64,000 nucleotides of DNA from contig NZ_KQ040798.1 of NCBI RefSeq assembly GCF_000971985.1, positions 611,826 to 675,825 on the forward strand, given 5' to 3'. Below, one piece after another: positions 44,267-54,077 of the stretch. A program made the position numbers and the translations under genes. The first letter of the stretch is position 1, and every line of letters starts with the position of its first letter. The DNA comes from Paenibacillus dauci. Its GTDB lineage: Bacteria > Bacillota > Bacilli > Paenibacillales > Paenibacillaceae. The notes below the pieces were generated by a model. It had not been told where the DNA came from, made no database searches, and was given only the letters and a program-made list of their open reading frames with translations.

Positions 44267-46561
44267 ATGCCTTCAAAGTTAGTCGTGATTGGTAATGGAA
44301 TGGCAGGAATGCGTTGTGTGGAAGAAATAGTGAAGCGGCGGCCCGGACATTTCAAAATTACGGTATTTGGTGCGGAGTCCCGACCAAACTATAACCGGAT
44401 TCTGTTGTCCAAAGTACTTCAGGGTGAAAGCCGGTTTGAGGATATTATTCTGCATTCGCTGGACTGGTATCAGGAGCATGAAGTTCAACTGCACTCCGGC
44501 GAACAGGTTGTGCGGATTGATCCGGAGCAGCGGATGATTCATACGGCTTCCGGCATGCAGACAGAATATGATGTGCTGATTATCGCTACGGGTTCGGTTC
44601 CCTTTATCCCTCCGATACCCGGTTCGGATAAAAAAGGCGTAATTTCTTTTCGCAGTATGGAAGACTGCCAGATCATGACCGAGTATGCAAGCCAGTACCG
44701 CCGCGCCGCGGTTATCGGCGGTGGTCTGCTTGGATTGGAAGCGGCGCGTGGTCTACTGCATCTTGGCATGGAGGCGCATGTTGTACATAACGCTTCCTAT
44801 CTGATGAATCGTCAGCTGGATGCACTGTCAGCCGGCATGCTGCAACAAGAGCTGGAGCAGCAGGGTATGATCTTCCATCTCAATCGCAATACACTGAAAA
44901 TTACCGGCACGACCCGAGCGCAGGGATTGCGCTTTGATCAGGGTGATCGACTGGCTGCCGATCTGGTCGTGATGGCAGTTGGTATTCGTCCCCATATCCG
45001 CCTGGCTGAACAGGCAGGCATTCAGACGGGACGCGCTATTCTGGTAGACGATCTAATGCAGACCAGCGAGCCTGGCATTTATGCAATCGGCGAGTGTGCA
45101 GAACATCGCGGTATCTCTTATGGTCTGGTTGCTCCTCTATATGAGCAGGCACAGGTACTGGCTGCTCATCTGTGTGAACAGCCAACGGCCGGTTATCAGG
45201 GCTCTATCCCTTACTCCCAGCTCAAAATCTCCGGTGTACATGTCTTCTCGATTGGCGATATCCAAGCTCCAGAAGCCGAGGATATCGTGCAGCAGTATGA
45301 TGGTGTACGCCGCACCTATCGCCGAGTGCTGGCTACCCGCGGCAGCATCAGCGGTGCCATATTATACGGCGAGACTGCTGAAGGAACCGCTCTGGTCGAA
45401 GCAGTACGCCGTGGTCAATCTGCCGAGGAATGGCTCGCATTAAACAGCACGGATGCGCATGTGTCCATGAATCCGGCAGACGCAGCAGCGATAGCCCTGT
45501 CCCCGCACTCGGTTGTCTGTGCCTGTAATGCAGTGACCAAATGCATGATTCTGGATACCATGACCAATTTTCAGCTGGAGACAGCAGATGAAGTCCGGGA
45601 GCATACCCGTGCTTCCGGCTCATGCGGCGGCTGTCGTCCTACGGTAGAAGCGCTCGTACGTTGTCATGCTGCCGGGATCACGGAATCCGCTCCAGTCGCG
45701 GCTGAACATGCTCCTGCAGCTGAAGAGATTCCTGCTATTTGCAGCTGCACTTCCCTCTCTCATGAGGGGCTTCGCTTACAGATCCATCAACAGGGCTGGC
45801 AGACCCCTGCCGAGGTTAGGCAGCAGCTAAACTGGAAAACGGCAGATGGCTGTTTACAGTGCCTGCCTGCTATTCATTATTATCTGAATACCCGCCGCTT
45901 GATACAGTCCGCTAATCTGGAGTATTTCCCTACAGATATTGCTGAAATGGAAATCGATCATCGACTGCTGGAAAATCGTCATCACGTATCGGGTAATCTT
46001 GCACAGCATACATGGACAAATACAATGCCAGCCGCTGCAGTATCTTCGTTCATGAGCACTTCCCTTTCAGCTTCCCTGCTGCTTCATGCCGATCCTGCAT
46101 TACTGCAACAACTGCCGGACAGTGGCGACCTGTTGCAACAATTATATAGCAGATGGCAGATAATCGTACCAGCTGTTCCTTTGCAACTAGCTGCAGCTGT
46201 TCACTCTGATGGACCGGCAGGTGTATTGCTGTATGATCTGGCAGTATGCAGCTCTCCTGCGGGTTGGGAGATCTATGCTGGTGGCAGTTCGATAGGTTCC
46301 TTTCGCAGAGCAGAATTGATTGCCCAAATGGATTCTTTTTACGAAGCGATCCGCCTGTTATCTCTCTGCATTCACTATTATTATGAACAATCCGACTATG
46401 GTGAACCAGTATGGCAGTGGCTGGAGCGTACCAGTCTGCCAAATGTCCGCGAACAGATATTGAACCGATATTACGAACAGCACTCTGAATCCGGAATGGA
46501 AGGAGCAATCAGCTATGAACATGATGAAAACGCAGTGCCCTTTTTGCAGCGTACAATGTAA
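44267..46561 (+). CDS. nasB: Assimilatory nitrate reductase electron-transfer subunit NasB
   Basis: A 764-residue flavoprotein that passes electrons from NAD(P)H to the nitrate reductase. The FAD/NAD half begins KLVVIGNGMAGMRCVEEI and has AAVIGGGLLGLEAARGLLHL and the GIYAIGECAEH flavin motif. Two BFD-type [2Fe-2S] domains follow: VCACNAVTKC with SGSCGGC (about 415-465) and ICSCTSLS with DGCLQC (about 500-545). A C-terminal region of about 200 residues is less conserved. ATG 44267 has AAAGGAGG seven bases upstream; the open frame from 44171 covers leader sequence. The stop overlaps nasC by 47 bp. Confidence 0.92.
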   Translation: MPSKLVVIGNGMAGMRCVEEIVKRRPGHFKITVFGAESRPNYNRILLSKVLQGESRFEDIILHSLDWYQEHEVQLHSGEQVVRIDPEQRMIHTASGMQTEYDVLIIATGSVPFIPPIPGSDKKGVISFRSMEDCQIMTEYASQYRRAAVIGGGLLGLEAARGLLHLGMEAHVVHNASYLMNRQLDALSAGMLQQELEQQGMIFHLNRNTLKITGTTRAQGLRFDQGDRLAADLVVMAVGIRPHIRLAEQAGIQTGRAILVDDLMQTSEPGIYAIGECAEHRGISYGLVAPLYEQAQVLAAHLCEQPTAGYQGSIPYSQLKISGVHVFSIGDIQAPEAEDIVQQYDGVRRTYRRVLATRGSISGAILYGETAEGTALVEAVRRGQSAEEWLALNSTDAHVSMNPADAAAIALSPHSVVCACNAVTKCMILDTMTNFQLETADEVREHTRASGSCGGCRPTVEALVRCHAAGITESAPVAAEHAPAAEEIPAICSCTSLSHEGLRLQIHQQGWQTPAEVRQQLNWKTADGCLQCLPAIHYYLNTRRLIQSANLEYFPTDIAEMEIDHRLLENRHHVSGNLAQHTWTNTMPAAAVSSFMSTSLSASLLLHADPALLQQLPDSGDLLQQLYSRWQIIVPAVPLQLAAAVHSDGPAGVLLYDLAVCSSPAGWEIYAGGSSIGSFRRAELIAQMDSFYEAIRLLSLCIHYYYEQSDYGEPVWQWLERTSLPNVREQILNRYYEQHSESGMEGAISYEHDENAVPFLQRTM

Positions 46562-48674
46562 AATCACCCTGAATTACAAAGAATCCGCAGCAGCTTCCAC
46601 TCTCCCATCCAGTATGCCGCAGACCGATCGCCGCCATACCAGCTGGCAGGCGGAAGGTACACCCAATGCAGCTTCCCAGGGACGTATCTGTGTAAAAGGC
46701 ATGAATGCCCATCAGCATGCGATGAATCGGGAACGGCTGATGTTCCCGCTGGTCCGCCGTAATGGACATCTCGTCAGAGCGACATGGGCAGAAGCACTCG
46801 ATCGAATCAGCAGCCATTTCCAATCTGCTGCGAGGCAGTATGGTACGGACTCTATCGGTGTATACGGCGGCGGTTCGCTGACCAATGAAACCGCCTATCT
46901 GCTCGGCAAATTTGCCCGGATCGGTCTGAAAACAAAATATATCGATTATAACGGACGCTTTTGCATGTCGGCAGCAGCTTCTGCCGGCAGCAAGGTGTTC
47001 GGACTGGATCGCGGCATGACCTGCCGACTGGAAGATATTCCGCTGGCTCATTGCATTATTCTCGCCGGAACGAATATCGCGGAGTGTCAGCCGACCCTGC
47101 TGCCTTATTTTAATGAAGCCCGTGCCAATGGAGCACGCATGATCGTTATCGATCCCCGCAAGACCGCAACCGCCGCAATTGCAGACCTTCATCTGCAGAT
47201 CCGGCCGGGTACCGATGCCATACTGGCACTGGCGCTGCTGAATATTATTATCGAAAATGGCTGGATCGATACATCCTTTATCCATAATCGCACCAATGGT
47301 TATGATGAACTCACCTCTCTGCTTGATGGTATCGATACAGAAGAGGTGGCGGAGTTATGCGGTATTCCCTCCGAACAGATTCGTCAGGCTGCCAGCTGGT
47401 ACGGACAGGCCGCTACCGGGATTATTCTCACCGCCCGCGGAGTGGAGCAGCAGACCGATGGGCACCTCGCTGTACGTTATCTGATCAATCTGGTACTGGC
47501 TACCGGCAAAATCGGACGTCCAGGCTGCGGCTATGGAGCAGTCACCGGTCAGGGCAACGGTCAAGGCGGACGTGAACACGGTCAAAAAGCCGACCAGCTG
47601 CCCGGCTACCGTTCGATCGAGAATCCGGCAGATCGTGAATACATCGCCTCCGTCTGGCAGGTCGATCCGGACGAGATTCCAGGCAAAGGCGTATCCGCCT
47701 ACGAAATGATGGAACTGGCTAACCGCCAGGAGATTCGTACCTTATTCGTGATGGGCTCCAATCCGGTCGTCTCCAATCCCAATATCCCGCTCGTTCGCTC
47801 TGCGCTGGAAAATCTGGATATGCTGGTCGTTGCCGATATGTTCCTGTCAGAAACAGCCCGCATGGCAGATGTTGTGCTACCGGTTACATCCTATCTGGAG
47901 AATACCGGTACACTTACCAACCTGGAGGGACGGGTACTGCTGCGCGAAGCAGCATCTCCTGCACCCGGCGAAGCGCAGGATGATTGGCGTATATTATGCG
48001 AACTGGCTGCTCGGCTGGGCCGAGGGCATTATTTCGATTATCGGGAAGTCGAAGAGATCTTTGATGAACTGCGGATAGCGAGTCGGGGTGGCACAGCTGA
48101 TTATTACGGGATCACCTATGAGCGGCTGCGCCAGGAAGAGGGCGTGCACTGGCCTTGCCCAACACCGGAGCATCAGGGTGTGCCGCTGATGTTCGCAGAA
48201 CGATTTGCTCATGAGGACGGCAAAGCTCTATTCACCGGCATAGCCCATCATGCCATACGACCACAGCGTTCACCGGAATATCCGCTTATTCTCACGAACG
48301 GCAGGGTATTGTCTCATTATCTGACTGGCGTACAGACCCGGCGCAGCGCCTCACTCGCCGCCCGTGAGCTAGAGAATTTCGTCGAGATTCATCCGCTAAC
48401 TGCTCGCCAGCATCATCTGCAGAATGGAGAATGGACAGAGATTCAGTCGGCACACGGTCGCTTTTTTGTTCGCTGCCGAATCAGCGACCAGATCCGTCCG
48501 GATACATTATTCGTTCCCATGCACTGGGGCGGTACCCAGAACGTGAATGAAGCCACTCCACCGGAGCTTGATCCTTATTGCAAGATGCCAGGCTTCAAGG
48601 TGACTGCAGTTGCGATTCGTCCTGTACGTGCGGGTATCGTGCAGATGCACTATCAGCCTCCTGTTTCTATCTAG
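46515..48674 (+). CDS. nasC: Assimilatory nitrate reductase catalytic subunit NasC
   Basis: A 719-residue molybdopterin (bis-MGD) oxidoreductase that reduces nitrate to nitrite in the cytoplasm. The [4Fe-4S] cysteines Cys8, Cys11, Cys15 and Cys59 are in place (CPFCSVQC and GRICVKG). GVYGGGSLTNETAYLLGKFA, YNGRFCMSAA, the YLINLVLATGKIGRPGCGYG motif and the C-terminal MGD-binding LTNGRVLSHYLTGVQTRR are typical. The molybdenum is likely ligated by the cysteine in NGRFCMSAA. AAGGAG lies nine bases before the ATG. It is coupled to nasB. Nitrite reductase genes are not in the window. Confidence 0.93.
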   Translation: MNMMKTQCPFCSVQCKITLNYKESAAASTLPSSMPQTDRRHTSWQAEGTPNAASQGRICVKGMNAHQHAMNRERLMFPLVRRNGHLVRATWAEALDRISSHFQSAARQYGTDSIGVYGGGSLTNETAYLLGKFARIGLKTKYIDYNGRFCMSAAASAGSKVFGLDRGMTCRLEDIPLAHCIILAGTNIAECQPTLLPYFNEARANGARMIVIDPRKTATAAIADLHLQIRPGTDAILALALLNIIIENGWIDTSFIHNRTNGYDELTSLLDGIDTEEVAELCGIPSEQIRQAASWYGQAATGIILTARGVEQQTDGHLAVRYLINLVLATGKIGRPGCGYGAVTGQGNGQGGREHGQKADQLPGYRSIENPADREYIASVWQVDPDEIPGKGVSAYEMMELANRQEIRTLFVMGSNPVVSNPNIPLVRSALENLDMLVVADMFLSETARMADVVLPVTSYLENTGTLTNLEGRVLLREAASPAPGEAQDDWRILCELAARLGRGHYFDYREVEEIFDELRIASRGGTADYYGITYERLRQEEGVHWPCPTPEHQGVPLMFAERFAHEDGKALFTGIAHHAIRPQRSPEYPLILTNGRVLSHYLTGVQTRRSASLAARELENFVEIHPLTARQHHLQNGEWTEIQSAHGRFFVRCRISDQIRPDTLFVPMHWGGTQNVNEATPPELDPYCKMPGFKVTAVAIRPVRAGIVQMHYQPPVSI

Positions 48675-48782
48675 TCTCTATATAAAGGTACAGAGTACTC
48701 ATTTCCAGATGTGCGACTAATTATGCCAGGTTCATCTTTGCTTTAAATGAGACCTGACGCAAACCGCTGCTTCTCCAAAGTA

Positions 48783-48861
48783 TGCTTGGTGCTTGGTGCT
48801 TGGTGCTTGGTGCTTGGTGCTTGGTGCTTGGTGCTTGGTGCTTGGTGCTTGGTGCTTGGTG
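48783..48861. repeat. Tandem 7-bp repeat, TGCTTGG x 11
   Basis: Eleven uninterrupted, identical copies of TGCTTGG and a partial twelfth. It lies in the probable 3' untranslated part of nasBC, before the operon's terminator. Seven-base units shift frame with each copy change, but no gene spans it. Confidence 0.97.
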
Positions 48862-48874
48862 TGTCAGCTAGTAT

Positions 48875-48913
48875 AATCCTGTTCTCTTGCTTATGGAGAA
48901 CAGGATTTTTTTT
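48875..48913 (+). terminator. Terminator of nasBC
   Basis: AATCCTGTTCTC and GAGAACAGGATT are exact complements around a 9-nt loop, followed by eight T. Confidence 0.93.
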
Positions 48914-49045
48914 GGGAAACTTTGCCGGATAGGATCGTATTCGGGGATCAACTACGGTATGCTAGAGTTATAGCGCTTTAACATTGACTATCCGGTCTGT
49001 CTATTGGATAGTCTTCTCTATTACCGACAACCAGGAGGTCCTACC

Positions 49046-50212
49046 ATGATACAGATTCGAAGAGTACATATACACGAACTGATGCAGGCTGCCGAGCTGG
49101 CAAATGATATTTTCTGCGAGCCGGATCATCGTCATATGGAGACATCGTTCCCTACTCTGTTCCATCCCGGTATGAGTCATTCTTACGGTGCATTTACTGA
49201 ACAGAACCGGTTGGTATCCTTTATGGGGTTGGTTCCGGTACAGATTCAGGCGGGTGCGCATGTATTATCTGCTTTTTCGATTGGAGCGGTATGTACCCAT
49301 CCGGATTATCGCGGTCAGCGATTGGCTGGACAACTGCTGGAGCGATGCCGTCAACATGCCCGTGAATCGGGAGCATCCCTCCTGTTTATTTCCGGCGACC
49401 GGTCATTGTATACCCGTGCAGGCAGCCAATTTTTCGGACAGATTAGTCAGGCGATTCTCTCATCGGACAGCCTGACGGATCTGCCAACCTCTTCTTCATG
49501 GGAGGTGCGGGATATGCAGGCAGAAGATATTTTTGCTGTTCATACGCTTCTCCGGTCGCATAGCTCTTACGTGCACATGAGTCTGGCCGAGCTGCAGCAG
49601 CTGATTGAAGCTGCACCTGTCGCCCATATTCGTGACCAGCAACAGCATATCCGGGTAGCTACAGCTCCGGGTCAAAATAATATTGCCGCTGTCAGCATCT
49701 TCTCCATACCGCCTGATAATACAGAGGCTTCCCATCCCACCGACTCTGCCTCATCTACAGCAGAACGTCGTGGAGAAGTACTGGAATGGGGCGGTCAGCA
49801 GGAAGCTGTACTTGCGCTCTGGCAGGACGCTACTTCCTCGTATACCCTGTCTTCTCTGACTGCTTCGATCCCCTGGCAGGAAACGGCGATGATCCAGATA
49901 GTACAGGATGTCGGCGCAGCCATATCCATTATTCCGAATGGAGGGACAGTGATGGTGGCCAGCGGAAATACACTGCTCGCCCAAACCGGTCTGATCGCCG
50001 ATCCGGCAGCTGACCATGCTTCAATATATTTCTCTATTGAAGACGAAGACCGTCACTATATGCTTCATACTCCGCAGGGTTCTTATCCTGTCCCGGGCAA
50101 TCAGGCTTTGTGCTCTCTGTTATTTGATCCATCTTCCACTGCCATACAGGAAGCAGGAATATCGGTCCCTGCTATCCCACTGCCTTATATGTACGGATTA
50201 TATTTTATATAA
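49046..50212 (+). CDS. GNAT-family N-acetyltransferase
   Basis: A 388-residue protein whose N-terminal half is a GNAT domain. The acetyl-CoA pyrophosphate loop is in VCTHPDYRGQRLAGQLLERC (about 80-100), followed by GASLLFISGDRSLYTRAGSQF. The C-terminal half is not recognisable by eye and could be a second GNAT-like or an Eis-like domain; a short Ser/Thr-rich stretch (about 220-250) separates the two. ATG 49046 has AGGAGG seven bases upstream. The acceptor is unknown. Confidence 0.82.
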   Translation: MIQIRRVHIHELMQAAELANDIFCEPDHRHMETSFPTLFHPGMSHSYGAFTEQNRLVSFMGLVPVQIQAGAHVLSAFSIGAVCTHPDYRGQRLAGQLLERCRQHARESGASLLFISGDRSLYTRAGSQFFGQISQAILSSDSLTDLPTSSSWEVRDMQAEDIFAVHTLLRSHSSYVHMSLAELQQLIEAAPVAHIRDQQQHIRVATAPGQNNIAAVSIFSIPPDNTEASHPTDSASSTAERRGEVLEWGGQQEAVLALWQDATSSYTLSSLTASIPWQETAMIQIVQDVGAAISIIPNGGTVMVASGNTLLAQTGLIADPAADHASIYFSIEDEDRHYMLHTPQGSYPVPGNQALCSLLFDPSSTAIQEAGISVPAIPLPYMYGLYFI

Positions 50213-50296
50213 GTTGTGACAGCTAGTTACACGCATTTCTCCATGTCCTCTTGCCTATTATGAAGCCTTCTTGCCGGCATTCTGATTCTTTTCCAG

Positions 50297-50321
50297 GAAG
50301 CCTGTTCGCAGGCTTCTTTTT
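50297..50321 (+). terminator. Terminator after the GNAT gene
   Basis: GAAGCCTG-TTCG-CAGGCTTC then TTTTT, with a stable UUCG tetraloop. It lies 85 bases after the GNAT stop and 92 before the ABC operon, so it could also act as an attenuator for the exporter genes. Confidence 0.92.
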
Positions 50322-50412
50322 CCAATGCGATAAAACTGCAATCCTCCGTCCCATTTTGGTTTAAATGAATAGAGAAAGGTAACTGGATCAGTTCGCAGAA
50401 AGAAGGAAGCCT

Positions 50413-52152
50413 ATGAAGGATCGAAGTATACTTACAGATTATGTACGTGAACACTGGCCACACTATCTTATGGCGGTTGTGCTGATCATTCTGTCCAATA
50501 TTGCCCAGGCTGCGCTGCCGAGAGTGCTCGGGCAATTTACGGATGCCCTACTCGCCGGAAGTATCCGTTATGAGATGATCATTGACTACAGCCTGATTCT
50601 CGCAGGGATCGGGATCGCCTACAATCTGCTGTTCGGAGCAGGGCAGTTCTCGGTTATGCGTCTTGGACGCAAATTCGAGTTTGCGATGCGGCAGAGCCTG
50701 TTCCGCAAATTTGCTACACTGAGCGAGCACTACTTTTCCCGCCAGGGTACAGGCAAGCTGCTCAGCTCCATGACCAATGATGTCACCTCGGTTCGTGAAT
50801 CCATCTCAAATGGAATTACCATGACGACCAATGCGATTTTTCTTTTTCTATCCTGTCTTGTGATGATGCTGCTCAGCCATATTCCGCTCTATCTGATTCT
50901 GGTCAGCATCGTGCCGATGGTGGCGATTCCGTTTTTGGTCGTGTATTTTGGACCACGTATTCGCAAACGGTCGATGAGCGTACAGGAATCGCTGGCGGAT
51001 ATGACCGAATCGGCTGAGGAGCAGCTGCGCGGGATTCGGGTCACCAAGACTTTTGCCATTGAGCCCACTGCCCGGCAGCGGTTTGGCAGTACCGTCGATC
51101 AGATCCGGGATAATCAGCTGCATCTGGTACGTATGTCTTCGCTTTTTCAAGCGACTGTGCCTTTTCTGGGAGCTTTATCACTGGTCATCTCGCTCATGTA
51201 CGGCGGTTATCTGGCGATTCAGGGTGACATTACGATCGGTAACTTTATCGCATTGACGCTCTATCTGCGCATCATGTCCGGTCCGCTCCAGCAGATTGGT
51301 AACGTGATCAATATGATGCAGCGTTCCAGTGCCTCGCTCGATCGGGTCAACCGCCTGCTCGGCGAACAGCCGGATATTCAGGATGATGAGAACGCGCTGC
51401 CGCTGGCGGCTTCGCCCGATCTGGAGCTGCGCGATCTGACCTTTACGTATCCGGGCAGTGAGCGTCCTGCTCTCTCCGGTCTGAATGTGCATATTGCCAG
51501 CGGACAGACCGTCGGCATTGTCGGCAAAACCGGCAGCGGCAAAACGACTCTCGTCAAGCTGCTACTGCGCATCTACGATCCGCCTGACGGTACGATTCTG
51601 CTGGGCGGGACCGATGTGCGCCGTATCTCCATCAACAGCCTGCGTTCCCGGATCGCCTATGTACCGCAGGATGGATTCCTGTTTAGTACAACGATCCGTG
51701 ACAATATTGCTTTTAGCGACCGGGATATTTCGCTGGAAAAAGTAGAAAATCATGCCCGCCAGGCGATGATCTACGAACCAATTACCCGCTTTCCCGAGCA
51801 ATTCGAGACCCGGCTGGGTGAACGCGGCATTACTTTGTCCGGTGGACAGCGCCAGCGTACCAGCCTGGCACGCGGTCTCGCCAAAACCGGACCGATCCTG
51901 ATCCTGGATGACAGTATGAGTGCTGTTGATGCCGTCACCGAGACCGGCATCCTGCAGAATCTGGTGCAGGAACGCCAGAGCCGGACGACGATCATCATTG
52001 CGCACCGGATCAGTGCAGTCAAACAGGCGGATTGGATTATCGTGATGGATGAAGGACGGATTGTACAGCAGGGCACACACCAGCAGCTGCTGAATGAACA
52101 GGGTATCTATGCATCCATGTATCAGCTACAGGAAGAAGGTCTGCATTCATGA
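50413..52152 (+). CDS. Heterodimeric ABC exporter, subunit 1
   Basis: A 579-residue half-transporter: six helices in the first 310 residues (ABC_membrane), then an ATPase with Walker A GIVGKTGSGKTTL, Q-loop YVPQDGFLF, signature LSGGQRQRTSLARGL and Walker B ILILDDSMSAVD. The catalytic glutamate after Walker B is Asp (LDDS), as in the degenerate-site partner of heterodimeric exporters such as YheI (BmrC). AAGGAAG precedes the ATG. The stop overlaps the next gene in an ATGA. Lipid or multidrug export is likely; the substrate is unknown. Confidence 0.92.
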   Translation: MKDRSILTDYVREHWPHYLMAVVLIILSNIAQAALPRVLGQFTDALLAGSIRYEMIIDYSLILAGIGIAYNLLFGAGQFSVMRLGRKFEFAMRQSLFRKFATLSEHYFSRQGTGKLLSSMTNDVTSVRESISNGITMTTNAIFLFLSCLVMMLLSHIPLYLILVSIVPMVAIPFLVVYFGPRIRKRSMSVQESLADMTESAEEQLRGIRVTKTFAIEPTARQRFGSTVDQIRDNQLHLVRMSSLFQATVPFLGALSLVISLMYGGYLAIQGDITIGNFIALTLYLRIMSGPLQQIGNVINMMQRSSASLDRVNRLLGEQPDIQDDENALPLAASPDLELRDLTFTYPGSERPALSGLNVHIASGQTVGIVGKTGSGKTTLVKLLLRIYDPPDGTILLGGTDVRRISINSLRSRIAYVPQDGFLFSTTIRDNIAFSDRDISLEKVENHARQAMIYEPITRFPEQFETRLGERGITLSGGQRQRTSLARGLAKTGPILILDDSMSAVDAVTETGILQNLVQERQSRTTIIIAHRISAVKQADWIIVMDEGRIVQQGTHQQLLNEQGIYASMYQLQEEGLHS

Positions 52153-53948
52153 GCAAATCAAACTCCGGTCCGCCGGATGCTTCGCGGTACGAAGCATTAC
52201 GGGCCATTCTGCGGTATGCCCGGCCGCACCGGCTGACCTTTATTGGAATATTCTTTGCTACCATACTCGCTATCGCTGCCGATCTGGTGCAGCCTTATCT
52301 GGTTAGTATCGTAATCGATGATCATATCGCAGTCGGACAGAGCGGACTGCCCTTTCTGACCGGTATGGCGCTGATCTATCTGGGACTCGCCATCGTCAGT
52401 CTGATCTTCACCTATATTCAGAGCAACCTGCTTCAATATGCCGGACAGCATATTGTTGCCAGTATCCGCAAAGATTTGTTTGGGCATATTTCCCGGCTAT
52501 CGATGAGTTTTTTTGACCGTTCCAGCAGCGGCGGACTGGTTACCAATGTATCCAGTGATACAGAGACGATCAGTCAGTTTTTCACCCAGGTGCTGCTCAG
52601 TCTGATCCGGGATGGTATGATGCTTGTTTTTATTATTTATTTCATGTTCCGGCTGGATACGACGCTCGCCTGGTACTCCATGCTGACACTGCCCATTATT
52701 GCTACACTGGCCATTCTGTTCCGTAAACGGCTGCGTGAAGTATATCAGTATGCACGCAGCCGACTATCCCGGCTGGTCGCTTTTACCGCGGAGAATCTGT
52801 CCGGGATGGGACTCATCCAGATTTTTCATCAGGAAAAGGAACAGACCCGCCGGTTCACCGAATTCAACAGCGATTACTGGCAGGCCAATGTGCAGCAGCT
52901 CAAATCCAATGTACTGTTCAATCGTACCTTTGATGTACTCGGCAATATTGCGCTGGTATTGATGGTCTGGCTGGGTGGCGTCGCGGTATTCGACAAACAG
53001 ATGGAAGTCGGCGTGCTGTACGCTTTTATCAGCTATATCCGTCAGTTCTTCCAGCCGATCAACCAGATTACGATGCAGTGGAATACATTTCAGTCCACTA
53101 TGGTATCGATGGACCGAATCTGGCGCATCCTGCGCATTCAACCGGAGATTCGCGATCCCGAACCGCAGCAGGCAGCTAGTGTACAGCTGGAACAGGTTCA
53201 GGGTAAAGTAGACTTTAATCATATTACATTTGGCTACACCGAAGGTCAGACGATTCTGCCCGATCTGGATCTGCATATTCGCCCGGGTGAAATGGTAGGT
53301 GTCGTCGGTACGACCGGCGCAGGTAAAAGTACACTGATTGCACTGCTCAATCGGTTCTATGATGTGCAGCAGGGCTCTGTAACAATCGATGATCAGGATA
53401 TTCGCCAGATTCCGCAGGAGCAACTGCACCGGATCGTGGGATTGATTCAGCAGGAGCCCTTTCTGTTCTCCGGCTCTATCATCGACAATGTACGGCTGTT
53501 CCAGGAACAGGTCACCCGTGAACAGGTCATTGAAGCCTGTCGCTTTGTGGGTGCACACGAGATGATTATGAAGTTGCCCCAGCAGTATGATACCCGTTTA
53601 TCCGAACGGGGCAGCGGATTATCTGCAGGAGAACGTCAATTGATCTCCTTTGCCCGGATTGTTGTTTTCCGGCCACGGGTATTGATCCTGGATGAAGCTA
53701 CCGCCAATCTGGATTCCCATACCGAACAGCTCGTTCAGGAAGCCCTACAGACCGTCTCCGAAGGCCGGACGACGATCGTCATCGCTCACCGACTGTCCAC
53801 AATCATGCATGCCGACCGGATTCTGGTCATGGAACATGGCGAGATTGTCGAACAGGGGACTCATGCGAAGCTGCTGGCACAAGGCGGGATTTATGCCGAA
53901 TTGTATCGGCATGCCAGACAGGCCGGACACGATGCCGCCGAAGCTTGA
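52149..53948 (+). CDS. Heterodimeric ABC exporter, subunit 2
   Basis: A 599-residue half-transporter with six N-terminal helices (about 30-325) and an ATPase domain: Walker A GVVGTTGAGKSTL, Q-loop LIQQEPFLFSG, signature LSAGERQLISFARI, Walker B VLILDEATANLD with the proper glutamate, and switch histidine IVIAHRLST. The altered signature (LSAGE) pairs with the altered Walker B of subunit 1 to form the inactive site, a pattern expected of one heterodimer. It is translationally coupled to subunit 1. Confidence 0.93.
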   Translation: MSKSNSGPPDASRYEALRAILRYARPHRLTFIGIFFATILAIAADLVQPYLVSIVIDDHIAVGQSGLPFLTGMALIYLGLAIVSLIFTYIQSNLLQYAGQHIVASIRKDLFGHISRLSMSFFDRSSSGGLVTNVSSDTETISQFFTQVLLSLIRDGMMLVFIIYFMFRLDTTLAWYSMLTLPIIATLAILFRKRLREVYQYARSRLSRLVAFTAENLSGMGLIQIFHQEKEQTRRFTEFNSDYWQANVQQLKSNVLFNRTFDVLGNIALVLMVWLGGVAVFDKQMEVGVLYAFISYIRQFFQPINQITMQWNTFQSTMVSMDRIWRILRIQPEIRDPEPQQAASVQLEQVQGKVDFNHITFGYTEGQTILPDLDLHIRPGEMVGVVGTTGAGKSTLIALLNRFYDVQQGSVTIDDQDIRQIPQEQLHRIVGLIQQEPFLFSGSIIDNVRLFQEQVTREQVIEACRFVGAHEMIMKLPQQYDTRLSERGSGLSAGERQLISFARIVVFRPRVLILDEATANLDSHTEQLVQEALQTVSEGRTTIVIAHRLSTIMHADRILVMEHGEIVEQGTHAKLLAQGGIYAELYRHARQAGHDAAEA

Positions 53949-53984
53949 TCGGGTTCGACGATTGCCGCCTACCGTTATTCCAAT

Positions 53985-54037
53985 ACAAATAACCTTGCAT
54001 GCTTATTCTCGTATAGCTGGCATGCAGGGTTATTTGT
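53985..54037. terminator. Long hairpin between convergent genes
   Basis: An 18-bp stem with one G-T pair joins 53985-54002 and 54020-54037 over a 17-nt loop. The flanking T-runs are poor, so termination is likely but not certain. Confidence 0.6.
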
Positions 54038-54077
54038 TGTGTAGTCAGACTTCGAAGACAACTTGATCGGAGTATCC

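Noticed and set aside
48783-48861. CRISPR array
   Set aside because: Units are 7 bp with no spacers and no cas genes nearby.
48747-48932. 61-codon frame with a repeated VLGAWCL unit
   Set aside because: It is only the 7-bp tandem repeat read in one frame; no ribosome site, and it runs into the terminator.
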